DNA of 5,834 bases from Synechococcales cyanobacterium PMM_0036 (GTDB lineage Bacteria; Cyanobacteriota; Cyanobacteriia; Elainellales; Elainellaceae). The notes beneath the pieces were generated by a model. The model saw only the letters and a program-made list of their open reading frames with translations, was not told where the DNA came from and ran no database searches. Location of the stretch: assembly GCA_949127645.1 (NCBI GenBank), contig CASBQM010000297.1:1-5834 (forward strand). Reading direction: 5' to 3'. The number at the start of each line of letters is the position of its first letter. Within the stretch, counting starts at the first letter, position 1. Positions 1 to 4,927 of the stretch are shown here, in pieces. The position numbers and the translations under genes are program-made.

Positions 1-698
1 CTCTAGAAGAATTGCGATCGCAAGCCTTTGCCGCCACCAACTCGGGCGATTTCTCCACGGCTGAGCAGTATTGGACCAAGCTGATTGAGCAGATGCCTGA
101 AGAACCGGCAATTTGGAGCAATCGTGGCAATGCTAGAGTTAGCCAAAACAAGCTGGAAGCTGCGATCGCTGATTATGATCAGGCGATTGCTCTAGCTCCC
201 GAAGCGCCCGATCCTCACCTCAATCGCGGTACGGCGTTGGAAGGCTTGGGTCGCTGGGAGGAAGCGATCGCTGACTACAATCGCGTTTTAGAACTCGATC
301 CTCAAGATCCGGCAGCTTTTAACAATCGCGGTAATGCTGAAGCGGGTCTGGGTGATTGGGAGAAGGCGATCGTGGATTACCGCAAAGCAGCAGATATGGC
401 TCCTGAATTTGCCTTCGCTCGGGCAAATTATGCGCTTGCCCTGTATCAGGTGGGGCAGATCCCGGAAGCCATTCGCACCATGAAAAACCTAGTCCGCAAG
501 TATCCTCAGTTTGCGGATATGAGAGCCGCTTTGACCGCAGCTCTCTGGGTCAGCGGTAGTCAAGGCGAGGCGGAGAGCAACTGGGTTGCAGCCGTGGGAC
601 TAGATAGACGCTACAAGGATTTAGACTGGGTTGCCCATACACGTCGCTGGAGTCCGGCAATGGTGACAGCTCTAGAGAAATTCTTGAAGCTGCAATAA
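1..698 (+). CDS. Tetratricopeptide repeat (TPR) protein, 5' end cut by the window
   Basis: The frame is open to the left edge, so this is the 3' part of a longer gene. A TTG at 12-14 could be read as a start, but the three codons before it (Leu-Glu-Glu) complete an exact 34-residue TPR unit, which argues for truncation. Numbering from that TTG, consensus TPR units follow at about 32-65, 66-99 and 100-133, each with the N-R-G near its start and the A-I-x-D-Y helix B pattern. A looser unit lies at 134-167 and a degenerate one at 168-201. The last ~27 residues, rich in Trp and basic residues, form a cap. TPR arrays are protein-binding scaffolds. The W-S-N-R-G-N opening resembles cyanobacterial TPR proteins related to chloroplast-lumen TPR proteins, from memory and unverified. 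The missing N-terminus would show whether there is a signal peptide. No terminator is visible after the stop. The partner is unknown. Confidence 0.9.
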   Translation, partial: LEELRSQAFAATNSGDFSTAEQYWTKLIEQMPEEPAIWSNRGNARVSQNKLEAAIADYDQAIALAPEAPDPHLNRGTALEGLGRWEEAIADYNRVLELDPQDPAAFNNRGNAEAGLGDWEKAIVDYRKAADMAPEFAFARANYALALYQVGQIPEAIRTMKNLVRKYPQFADMRAALTAALWVSGSQGEAESNWVAAVGLDRRYKDLDWVAHTRRWSPAMVTALEKFLKLQ

Positions 699-774
699 TC
701 AATAGCTATGGCAACGGGTGATAATAATTGTTGAGCAGCATAGGGATAGGGCACATTTGTCGATCGCAGCTTGG

Positions 775-790
775 TAAGATAGCTGTCTTA
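775..790. promoter_or_regulatory. Near-perfect 16-bp palindrome upstream of the small membrane protein gene
   Basis: TAAGATAGCTGTCTTA reads almost the same on both strands: seven of eight base pairs match, with one mismatched position. It ends 20 bp before the ATG at 811. Its left half, TAAGAT, could also serve as a weak -10 box, although no good -35 box sits 16-18 bp upstream. A dimeric repressor site is one reading. Chance is another, since a 16-bp dyad with one mismatch is not very rare. No regulator is identifiable. Confidence 0.25.
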
Positions 791-810
791 GGATCGCCAC
801 AGCTCAAAGA

Positions 811-1053
811 ATGCAAGCTAACCTCATCACCCTCTACTTCATCATTGCGCCACTCGTTTTAAGTATCTTGCTACTCGCCTTCTGGCTCGATCGCTCCGTG
901 CCTAAGACAGACAAAAAATCTTGGGCAGTCATCATTTTGAGTGCAGTGTTTTGGTTTGTGGTGCTACCTCTTTCCTGTGTGGAAGTCATCCATAAACTTT
1001 TCAAAACAAAGCGTCATACGCCCGATCGCACCAATCGCCGCAACCTGGGCTAG
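811..1053 (+). CDS. Small two-helix membrane protein of unknown function
   Basis: This 80-residue protein has two hydrophobic stretches long enough to cross the membrane, at about 5-25 and 38-60. They are joined by a short polar loop (D-R-S-V-P-K-T-D-K-K). The C-terminal tail (62-80) is strongly basic, with about eight Lys/Arg, which by the positive-inside rule puts both ends in the cytoplasm. No catalytic motif is visible. The ATG at 811 is the first in frame and no clear Shine-Dalgarno sequence precedes it, which is common in cyanobacteria. The gene stands alone, 112 bp after the TPR gene, behind a near-palindrome at 775-790. I do not recognise the family. Its size and hydrophobic layout make it a plausible real gene, but it is supported only by composition and by a frame closed neatly at both ends. 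Confidence 0.7.
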   Translation: MQANLITLYFIIAPLVLSILLLAFWLDRSVPKTDKKSWAVIILSAVFWFVVLPLSCVEVIHKLFKTKRHTPDRTNRRNLG

Positions 1054-1376
1054 GCTGAGGCTTGATTCAAAAATCTAACTCGCACCAATCTAATTCGCTA
1101 GAGCCGTGTAGAGTTATTAGTAATTATACGGAGCTTTACAAAGAATTTATGTAGCGTTTCTCAGTGCCTACTTATTATTGTAATGAACTACTCATAATTG
1201 CAAGCTGTTTGAGTAGTAGCATTGCTGAGACACGCCTGAAATATCGTCCATGAAAACCGTTTACTCCAATTCTAATAAGCTGCGCTCTAGGCTGATTAAA
1301 GCTGATATGCCTCAATGGATTAATTCTATGGGTCTAGAATGGCTTTATAAACTAGTGCTTAAGTTTGAGCTAATGC
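1054..1376. other. Region without an intact gene between the membrane protein and HAD genes
   Basis: This 323-bp stretch is AT-rich and has no intact coding frame on either strand. It contains the long imperfect inverted repeat at 1154-1235 and most of the glycosyltransferase-like remnant at 1250-1399, both listed separately. I see no U-tailed terminator for either flanking gene. Near the right end an 11-base direct repeat with one mismatch, CTAGTGCTTAA (1352-1362) and CTAATGCTTAA (1370-1380), overlaps the end of the HAD gene. Confidence 0.6.
1154..1235. repeat. Long imperfect inverted repeat with a nested hairpin
   Basis: The outer arms GCGTTTCTCAG (1154-1164) and CTGAGACACGC (1225-1235) pair at 10 of 11 positions. 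Inside, ACTACTCA (1187-1194) and TGAGTAGT (1210-1217) pair perfectly across a 15-nt loop. The two stems are not exactly concentric, so a single clean hairpin would need bulges. It could be a structured RNA, a small non-autonomous element remnant or a dyad of no function. No target-site duplication is visible at the ends and no U-run follows, so terminator and recent insertion are both poorly supported. Confidence 0.4.
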
Positions 1377-1399
1377 TTAAACCAGGTCATCATAAGTAG
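1250..1399 (+). pseudogene. Remnant of the C-terminus of a WecG/TagA/CpsF glycosyltransferase
   Basis: A 49-codon frame starting at ATG 1250 and ending at TAG 1397-1399 contains M-P-Q-W-I-N-S-M-G-L-E-W-L-Y-K-L. From memory, members of the WecG/TagA/CpsF family (N-acetylmannosamine transferases of cell-surface polysaccharide synthesis) end with a conserved stretch of the form A-P-x-W-h-x-x-h-G-L-E-W-L-Y-R-L followed by about 20 residues. This frame matches that pattern at the right distance from its end. The catalytic domain, normally some 200 residues upstream, is absent: an in-frame TGA lies at 1226-1228 and no related sequence is visible beyond it. The last residues, L-V-L-K-F-E-L-M-L-K, depart from the usual E-P-R-R-L-type ending. 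It overlaps the 3' end of the convergent HAD gene by 23 bp. I read it as a decayed fragment left after deletion. A genuine 49-residue protein is the alternative. Confidence 0.5.
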
Positions 1400-2195
1400 T
1401 CTTCAATAGCATTTGAATCTGTTCATAGGTTAACTTCTCTACATTGTCTAGCACGATCGCTGCTCCAGCAGACTTAAGCTGAGCGATGTACGCCTCTCTA
1501 TACTCTGGAGGCTGCTGAGCATGAGGCGGAAGAACGCCCACGCCAATCCACTGGCGATCGGGATTCTGGCTTCTAGCTCTCTCAACAGTCTGCATATCTG
1601 CCACCGTATCGCCCACGTAAAATACGGTTGCGCCTAGTGATGTTCTCGTAGGCTGAAATAGCTCTAGCTGTTGAACCACCTGAAATAGACCAGTCGGGTC
1701 GGGTTTTCCGGGCGCATCTTCCATGGCTACTAGCACAGGCGATCGCAACCCCAATCGCTTCTCCAGCACAAAGCAAGCCGAACCTCGCGTTGCGCCGCTA
1801 AAAAAACCCCAAGGAATCCCAGAAGCCGTCAAATGCTCTAGATAAGCCGGTTGCAGCAGCAGCGGCTCTTGAGTGATATAACCGTTCCAGCGGTCTGGAT
1901 TTTCTAGATCATCACCTCGATAGCGATGCTGGAAAAAATCTACCAGGGTTTTATAGTCTAAATCTAAAGCCGATCGCGCTGTTCCTCTTGCCTCAAAGTG
2001 GCGATAGATCAGCTCACGCGAGGCTTCCCAGTCGTTGTTCCAAATTCCTTCTTCTTTAAGGCGATCGATGTCCTCTGGCGAAGGGCGATAGGCATGAGTA
2101 AAATGCTCAACTGTATCGGCTAGCGCACGTCGGTAGGAGTTGCCCACATCTCGCACCACGCCATCAATATCAAGTACCGCGATCGCAGTCATCAT
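1377..2195 (-). CDS. HAD-superfamily (subfamily IA) hydrolase, probable phosphatase
   Basis: This 272-residue protein has all four motifs of a haloacid dehalogenase-type phosphatase. Motif I is V-L-D-I-D-G with nucleophile Asp9 and acid/base Asp11. Motif II is F-F-S-G-A-T with Ser133. Motif III is Lys164 in P-G-K-P-D-P. Motif IV is G-D-T-V-A-D with Asp196 and Asp200 for magnesium. The helical insert between motifs I and II (about 18-120) is the cap expected of subfamily IA. Length and motif wording fit the cyanobacterial/plant/archaeal group annotated as TIGR01548 (from memory), whose substrate is not established. The start at 2195 follows GGAGG by 5 nt, and a second Met is the next codon. 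The gene is divergent from the PSRP-3 gene, with a likely promoter inside a dyad at 2213-2259. It appears monocistronic. Soluble cytoplasmic location is inferred from the absence of a signal or membrane segment. Confidence 0.88.
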   Translation of the reverse strand: MMTAIAVLDIDGVVRDVGNSYRRALADTVEHFTHAYRPSPEDIDRLKEEGIWNNDWEASRELIYRHFEARGTARSALDLDYKTLVDFFQHRYRGDDLENPDRWNGYITQEPLLLQPAYLEHLTASGIPWGFFSGATRGSACFVLEKRLGLRSPVLVAMEDAPGKPDPTGLFQVVQQLELFQPTRTSLGATVFYVGDTVADMQTVERARSQNPDRQWIGVGVLPPHAQQPPEYREAYIAQLKSAGAAIVLDNVEKLTYEQIQMLLKTTYDDLV

Positions 2196-2200
2196 CAGAA

Positions 2201-2205
2201 CCTCC
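2201..2205 (-). promoter_or_regulatory. Ribosome binding site of the HAD gene
   Basis: On the minus strand GGAGG lies 5 nt before the ATG whose first base is 2195. This supports the first of the two consecutive Met codons as the start. Confidence 0.7.
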
Positions 2206-2212
2206 GAACAAC

Positions 2213-2259
2213 GGTATCTTTGCTGAACATAGTGATCTTAAATGGTCATTCAAGATACC
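2213..2259. promoter_or_regulatory. Two-part 47-bp dyad between the divergent HAD and PSRP-3 genes
   Basis: The outer arms GGTATCTT (2213-2220) and AAGATACC (2252-2259) pair perfectly. After a symmetric 3-nt gap, the inner arms TGAACAT (2224-2230) and ATGGTCA (2242-2248) pair at 6 of 7 positions, leaving an 11-nt centre. That is 14 of 15 pairs around one shared centre (about 2236). The dyad covers the candidate -35 and -10 boxes of the HAD gene and ends 64 bp before the PSRP-3 start. It suggests an operator for a dimer or tetramer, or a folded HAD leader. The protein that would bind is not known. Confidence 0.45.
2226..2253 (-). promoter_or_regulatory. Candidate sigma70-type promoter of the HAD gene
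   Basis: On the minus strand TTGAAT (plus 2248-2253) and TATGTT (plus 2226-2231) are separated by 16 bp. Each matches the consensus at four of six positions. Transcription would start near 2219, giving a leader of about 24 nt that still includes the GGAGG. Both boxes lie within the dyad 2213-2259, so binding there should block transcription. Confidence 0.4.
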
Positions 2260-2268
2260 ATGCATTAC

Positions 2269-2274
2269 TATAAA
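2269..2274 (+). promoter_or_regulatory. Candidate -10 box for the PSRP-3 gene
   Basis: TATAAA lies 50 bp upstream of the TTG start. No good -35 hexamer is found 16-18 bp before it (TCATTC at 2246-2251 is poor), so this rests on one box only. If right, its -35 zone would overlap the right arm of the dyad 2213-2259. Confidence 0.25.
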
Positions 2275-2312
2275 GGGTTATGTAGATATTTGGGAACGCC
2301 TTGGGGCAGTTC

Positions 2313-2318
2313 AGGAGG
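2313..2318 (+). promoter_or_regulatory. Strong ribosome binding site that fixes a TTG start
   Basis: AGGAGG lies 5 nt before TTG 2324-2326. There is no in-frame ATG or GTG near it, so this site decides the start of the PSRP-3 gene. Confidence 0.75.
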
Positions 2319-2323
2319 TTTGT

Positions 2324-2623
2324 TTGGCTAAGTTTATTCTCAAAGTTCTTTGGCTCGAAAAAGACGTGGCGCTAGCCGTGGATCAGATTGTAGGCAAGGG
2401 CACAAGCCCATTGACATCCTATTTTTTCTGGCCTCGTAACGATGCCTGGGAGCAGTTGAAATCGACGCTAGAAGAAAAGCATTGGATTACGGAGGTCGAT
2501 CGGATCGAGCTGTTGAATAAGGCGACTGAAGTGATCAACTACTGGCAAGAAGAAGGGAAGCGACAGTCTATGACTGAGGCACAAAGTAAGTTTCCCGAAG
2601 TTACCTTTACGGGCAGCAACTAG
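2324..2623 (+). CDS. ycf65: 30S ribosomal protein PSRP-3 (Ycf65 family)
   Basis: This 99-residue protein matches the PSRP-3/Ycf65 family almost throughout. The recognisable blocks, from memory of the family, are F-I-L-K-V-L-W-L-E (4-12), G-T-S-P-L-T-S-Y-F-F-W-P-R-N-D-A-W-E-Q-L (26-45) and R-I-E-L-L-N-K-A-T-E-V-I-N-Y-W-Q-E-E (60-77). The C-terminal ~20 residues are the usual variable tail. PSRP-3 is a non-universal component of the small ribosomal subunit in cyanobacteria and plastids. The start is TTG, supported by AGGAGG 5 nt upstream and by the position of the first conserved residues (M-x-K-F-h-L-K). No internal Met occurs until late in the protein, so no other start is possible. It is transcribed alone, away from other ribosomal genes, and ends at the terminator 2691-2725. 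Confidence 0.95.
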   Translation: MAKFILKVLWLEKDVALAVDQIVGKGTSPLTSYFFWPRNDAWEQLKSTLEEKHWITEVDRIELLNKATEVINYWQEEGKRQSMTEAQSKFPEVTFTGSN

Positions 2624-2945
2624 TCTAGCAGCTAGGCTCACCGAGCAAGCTGTGAGTTTAGCCATTTGTACACCCTGTACTTGCGATCGGTAGTGGAGCA
2701 AATATATTTGCCCCACTATTTTTTTGTGAAACCGTTTTTCTAAGCGCTGCACTTACGAGAAATTTCAGGGAGAATACTGAGATTCCAAAAATTGAGGTAT
2801 AAATAGATCGGTTTTATGATTTTGAATAAAGATCTAGTGAATGCCCTTGAAACAGACACTTAATCGGTAGATGTCAGGATGACTAGCTTTATTTCTTGCT
2901 GCTTACTGGAAGTAAATCATACATAATTTTCGTGGTGGCAAGCAG
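2624..2945. other. Region without a gene between PSRP-3 and the CAP-domain gene
   Basis: The first 100 bp form the PSRP-3 3' untranslated region and terminator. The rest (2726-2945) is AT-rich and holds no convincing frame. It presumably carries the promoter of the CAP gene. CATAAT at 2922-2927, 18 bp before the ATG, and TATAAA at 2799-2804 are possible -10 boxes, but neither has a good -35 partner. An early hairpin CTCAC/GTGAG (near 2639-2655) is too short to interpret. Confidence 0.5.
2691..2725 (+). terminator. Rho-independent terminator of the PSRP-3 gene
   Basis: TAGTGGAGCAAAT (2691-2703) pairs with ATTTGCCCCACTA (2706-2718), 12 of 13 positions with one A-C mismatch. Only two bases separate the arms, so the innermost pairs open to give a normal loop. 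Seven T residues (2719-2725) follow at once. This is the clearest terminator in the window. It lies 68 bp after the PSRP-3 stop. Confidence 0.9.
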
Positions 2946-3755
2946 ATGAACAAATCGAGAAACACGAGTGAAACTGGGCTAAGTCGAGCTACCCCAATTA
3001 CGAGCAATCAAACGCTGAACGATCGCGTCCGAGGCGGGCAATCTGATTTATTTAGCTTGAGCTTGAGCGATCGCACGAGTCTCAGGCTGAAATGTAGAAG
3101 CTCTGGAACTGGAACTACGGTGAGGCTATTCCAAGATCGCAATCAAAATGGGGCGATCGACCCAGGCGAAGTCCTAAAAAACTTTGCTTCTCGTGCCACT
3201 CGTGCGCACAAGTCGAGCAGTCCTCAAATTGCAAATCTTGAAGCTGGCAATTACTTCATTCAGATTTCTTCTATTCGAGGAGGCAGTAGCAGCTACCGAC
3301 TCAGCCTCTCACCAGGTACCCCGCCTGCGGGTGCAGAGAAGTTGGCTATTAACGGCTTTTCTAGACGAGTGGTTGATTTAACCAATAATTTTCGGCTGCA
3401 AAACAATCTGGCACCGCTTGCTATCAACAGCAAGCTAACTGCCGTTGCCCAAGCCTACAGCCAGACTATGGCAAACCAAGACTTCGTGGCACACCAGGGT
3501 CTAGATGGAGCGCAGCCCTGGGAGCGCATGACAATGGGGGGATACAAATGGTCACGCGCCGCCGAAAATATCGCCGCAGGTCAGGAAACTCCTGAAGCGG
3601 TGATGCAGAGCTGGATCAATAGCTCCGGACACCGTGCCAATCTGCTTGATCCTAAGCTCAAGGAAATTGGCGTGGGCTACTTCTTTTTGGCGAACGATAC
3701 GGGCAACGTGAACTACAATTCATATTGGACACAAAACTTTGGCGCGCCTGCTTAG
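2946..3755 (+). CDS. PPC-like plus CAP/SCP-domain protein (YkwD type)
   Basis: This is a 269-residue, two-domain protein. Residues ~18-123 form a beta-rich domain like the bacterial pre-peptidase C-terminal (PPC) domain. Within it D-R-N-Q-N-G-A-I-D-P-G-E (64-75) has the spacing of an EF-hand calcium loop, with ligands Asp64, Asn66, Asn68 and Glu75. A Gly/Pro linker (123-130) leads to a CAP domain (~138-269). The CAP features are His183 in F-V-A-H-Q, Glu207 in A-E-N-I-A, His229 in S-S-G-H-R-A-N-L-L, and the closing Y-W-T-Q-N-F-G. Together these match the CAP cavity residues, with Glu217 a possible fourth. Many CAP proteins are extracellular, but this N-terminus is polar and shows no signal peptide or membrane segment. 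An upstream in-frame GTG at 2934 would not add one. Secretion without a cleaved leader is possible but unproven. The molecular activity of bacterial CAP domains is mostly unknown. The gene stands alone and converges on the epimerase gene. Confidence 0.9.
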   Translation: MNKSRNTSETGLSRATPITSNQTLNDRVRGGQSDLFSLSLSDRTSLRLKCRSSGTGTTVRLFQDRNQNGAIDPGEVLKNFASRATRAHKSSSPQIANLEAGNYFIQISSIRGGSSSYRLSLSPGTPPAGAEKLAINGFSRRVVDLTNNFRLQNNLAPLAINSKLTAVAQAYSQTMANQDFVAHQGLDGAQPWERMTMGGYKWSRAAENIAAGQETPEAVMQSWINSSGHRANLLDPKLKEIGVGYFFLANDTGNVNYNSYWTQNFGAPA

Positions 3756-3789
3756 CGATGTTTCTAGGTCAGTAAGGCGCGGGTTATTT

Positions 3790-3820
3790 GCTGAAAAATT
3801 GACAGGGCGAAGTTTTCAGC
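3790..3820. other. 8-bp hairpin abutting the tandem repeats
   Basis: GCTGAAAA (3790-3797) is complementary to TTTTCAGC (3813-3820) across a 15-nt loop. The same left arm can pair with each of the three TTTTCAGC copies, so alternative folds are possible. No U-run follows in either direction, so a role in ending the two convergent transcripts is only conceivable. Confidence 0.3.
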
Positions 3821-3851
3821 GAAGCCTTTTCAGCGAAGCCTTTTCAGCGAA
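3813..3851. repeat. 14-bp tandem repeat, about 2.8 copies
   Basis: TTTTCAGCGAAGCC occurs at 3813-3826 and 3827-3840, followed by a partial copy TTTTCAGCGAA at 3841-3851. The GCGAAG at 3807-3812 may be the tail of a further unit. The copies are identical, which points to recent slippage or selection. They lie between the stops of the CAP and epimerase genes and encode nothing convincing. Confidence 0.9.
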
Positions 3852-3862
3852 TAAGTCAAGCC

Positions 3863-3884
3863 TTAGACATTCATTAGACATTCA
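3863..3884. repeat. 11-bp tandem duplication
   Basis: TTAGACATTCA is present twice head to tail (3863-3873 and 3874-3884). It directly follows the 14-bp array and its last bases overlap the next repeat family. Confidence 0.85.
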
Positions 3885-3907
3885 GCAGATGAGATATTCA
3901 GCAGATG
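3880..3907. repeat. 12-bp direct repeat at 16-bp period
   Basis: ATTCAGCAGATG occurs at 3880-3891 and 3896-3907, separated by AGAT. It overlaps the 11-bp duplication and ends 3 bp before the epimerase stop codon. Confidence 0.8.
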
Positions 3908-3910
3908 GGT

Positions 3911-4771
3911 CTAGAAGCTCGCCGTCAGAGTTACAGTCGCTTCTAGGCTTGCTCCAGGATCCAAATGGGTCAAGTTTTCGCTTGTGTTAAGTGAATTTCT
4001 CGGAGCCATCCAGGGTTCTAAGCAGTAGAAATCCTTGCCCTTGACTGTCCAGAACACTAGAGTCGAAAAAATCGGGTCATAGTCGATCGCCATCTTTAGC
4101 CCTTGAGCGGAGTCAGTGACGCTGGCAGACTGCCCAGTGACATTGCCAAAGGATGCGTCAATCTCATCGGCTTCAAAATCAAAGCTGCCAGAGAAGTCAT
4201 GAACCGCGCGATCGACCTGATTATAAAACTGAGCGCCCGGGATTTCGACCTGAAGCTGAGATTTATCGCTCACTGCAAAGTAAGGATGAAACCCAGCCGA
4301 GAACGGCATGACTTCTGTCGATTGATTGGTGTAGCGCTGATGAATAACGAGAGAATTACCCTTAAGCCTGTAGGTAAAGGCAAGCTTAAACTCAAACGGA
4401 TAGTCAGCCAGGGTGCGATCGCTGCTGCTTAACCCTACCGTAAGACTAGCCCCATCTTCTGTACTCTGATTGATGACTTCCCAGGGCAATTCTCTGGCAA
4501 AGCCGTGCTGCTTTAGCGTATAGGTTTGCCCGTTGTGGGTGTAAGCGTTGTCGGGCAAGTTACCGCAAATCGGGAACAGAATGGGGATGCCGCCCCGCAC
4601 GGATAAATCTGGATGGGTGAACCGCTCTGTATCCAAATAAAACAGGTCTTTACCGCCCACTTGCCAAGCAGTAACGATGCCGCCTCGCTCTGGCACAACT
4701 TCTAGACGAGACGATTCATCCGTCAAGATATAGGTTTTGTATAGATCTTGTTCAGCGGTAATTGAGGGCAT
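3911..4771 (-). CDS. Aldose 1-epimerase-like (galactose mutarotase superfamily) protein
   Basis: This 286-residue protein has the beta-sandwich mutarotase signature. It interconverts the alpha and beta anomers of a sugar or sugar phosphate, though the substrate cannot be told from sequence. Visible landmarks are V-R-G-G-I-P-I-L-F-P with Arg59, K-Q-H-G-F-A-R with His89, S-A-G-F-H-P-Y-F with catalytic His162, and C-L-E-P-W-M with the likely catalytic base Glu252. All residues expected at these sites are present, so it should be active. The wording of these motifs is closer to the LacX/YeaD-like branch than to GalM. Cytoplasmic location is inferred, as there is no signal peptide. The ATG at 4771 is the first plausible start and has no Shine-Dalgarno sequence. 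The gene follows capA on the same strand, but 156 bp and a strong dyad separate them, so joint transcription is uncertain. Its stop lies beside the tandem repeats at 3813-3907. Confidence 0.9.
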   Translation of the reverse strand: MPSITAEQDLYKTYILTDESSRLEVVPERGGIVTAWQVGGKDLFYLDTERFTHPDLSVRGGIPILFPICGNLPDNAYTHNGQTYTLKQHGFARELPWEVINQSTEDGASLTVGLSSSDRTLADYPFEFKLAFTYRLKGNSLVIHQRYTNQSTEVMPFSAGFHPYFAVSDKSQLQVEIPGAQFYNQVDRAVHDFSGSFDFEADEIDASFGNVTGQSASVTDSAQGLKMAIDYDPIFSTLVFWTVKGKDFYCLEPWMAPRNSLNTSENLTHLDPGASLEATVTLTASF

Positions 4772-4822
4772 AAAAATTACGAAGAAAAAGGATAGGGCGA
4801 CAAGCGATCGCTAGCCAGGACT

Positions 4823-4828
4823 ATTATG
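4823..4828 (-). promoter_or_regulatory. Weak candidate -10 box for the epimerase gene
   Basis: On the minus strand CATAAT lies 51 bp before the ATG at 4771. It matches the consensus at five of six positions, but there is no recognisable -35 box at 16-18 bp. It would give the epimerase its own promoter downstream of the capA gene. Confidence 0.25.
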
Positions 4829-4886
4829 GCTCTTCGCTGTACATTCTTTAGGTCGTGTTCCAAACCTAATGGAGATCTCTATTTAC

Positions 4887-4921
4887 GTTATGAAAGGTCT
4901 ACGGCGCGAACCTTTCATAAC
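4887..4921 (-). terminator. Perfect 12-bp inverted repeat after the capA-like gene
   Basis: GTTATGAAAGGT (4887-4898) and ACCTTTCATAAC (4910-4921) are exact reverse complements around an 11-nt loop. The structure begins 7 bp after the stop of the capA-like gene, where a terminator is expected. Neither side has a U-run, so it may end transcription weakly, protect the mRNA 3' end or act as a protein-binding dyad. Further left are a GAGATCTC palindrome (4872-4879) and a 6-bp stem TTAGGT/ACCTAA (4848-4869). Confidence 0.5.
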
Positions 4922-4927
4922 ATAGAC

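Noticed and set aside
12..14. TTG as the true start of the TPR gene
   Set aside because: It would cut a 34-residue TPR unit three residues in. The frame stays open to the window edge and no ribosome binding site can be seen.
1582..1776. 64-residue minus-strand frame
   Set aside because: It is another frame of the HAD gene, which has all four catalytic motifs in its own frame.
2468..2752. 94-residue minus-strand frame
   Set aside because: It is antisense to the PSRP-3 gene and its terminator, and its composition looks like a shadow.
2816..2863. 15-codon frame in the leader of the CAP gene
   Set aside because: It is too short, has no ribosome binding site, and its residues suggest no known leader peptide.
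3813..3907. Possible CRISPR array
   Set aside because: Units are only 11-16 bp, adjoin or nearly adjoin without spacers of about 30 bp, and no cas gene is present. These are simple tandem repeats.
3739..3990. 83-residue plus-strand frame overlapping the CAP stop and the tandem repeats
   Set aside because: It arises from the repeat array and the antisense of the epimerase C-terminus, has no recognisable domain and starts inside the CAP gene.
4103..4432. 109-residue plus-strand frame
   Set aside because: It lies wholly antisense to the well-supported epimerase gene and shows no family motif.
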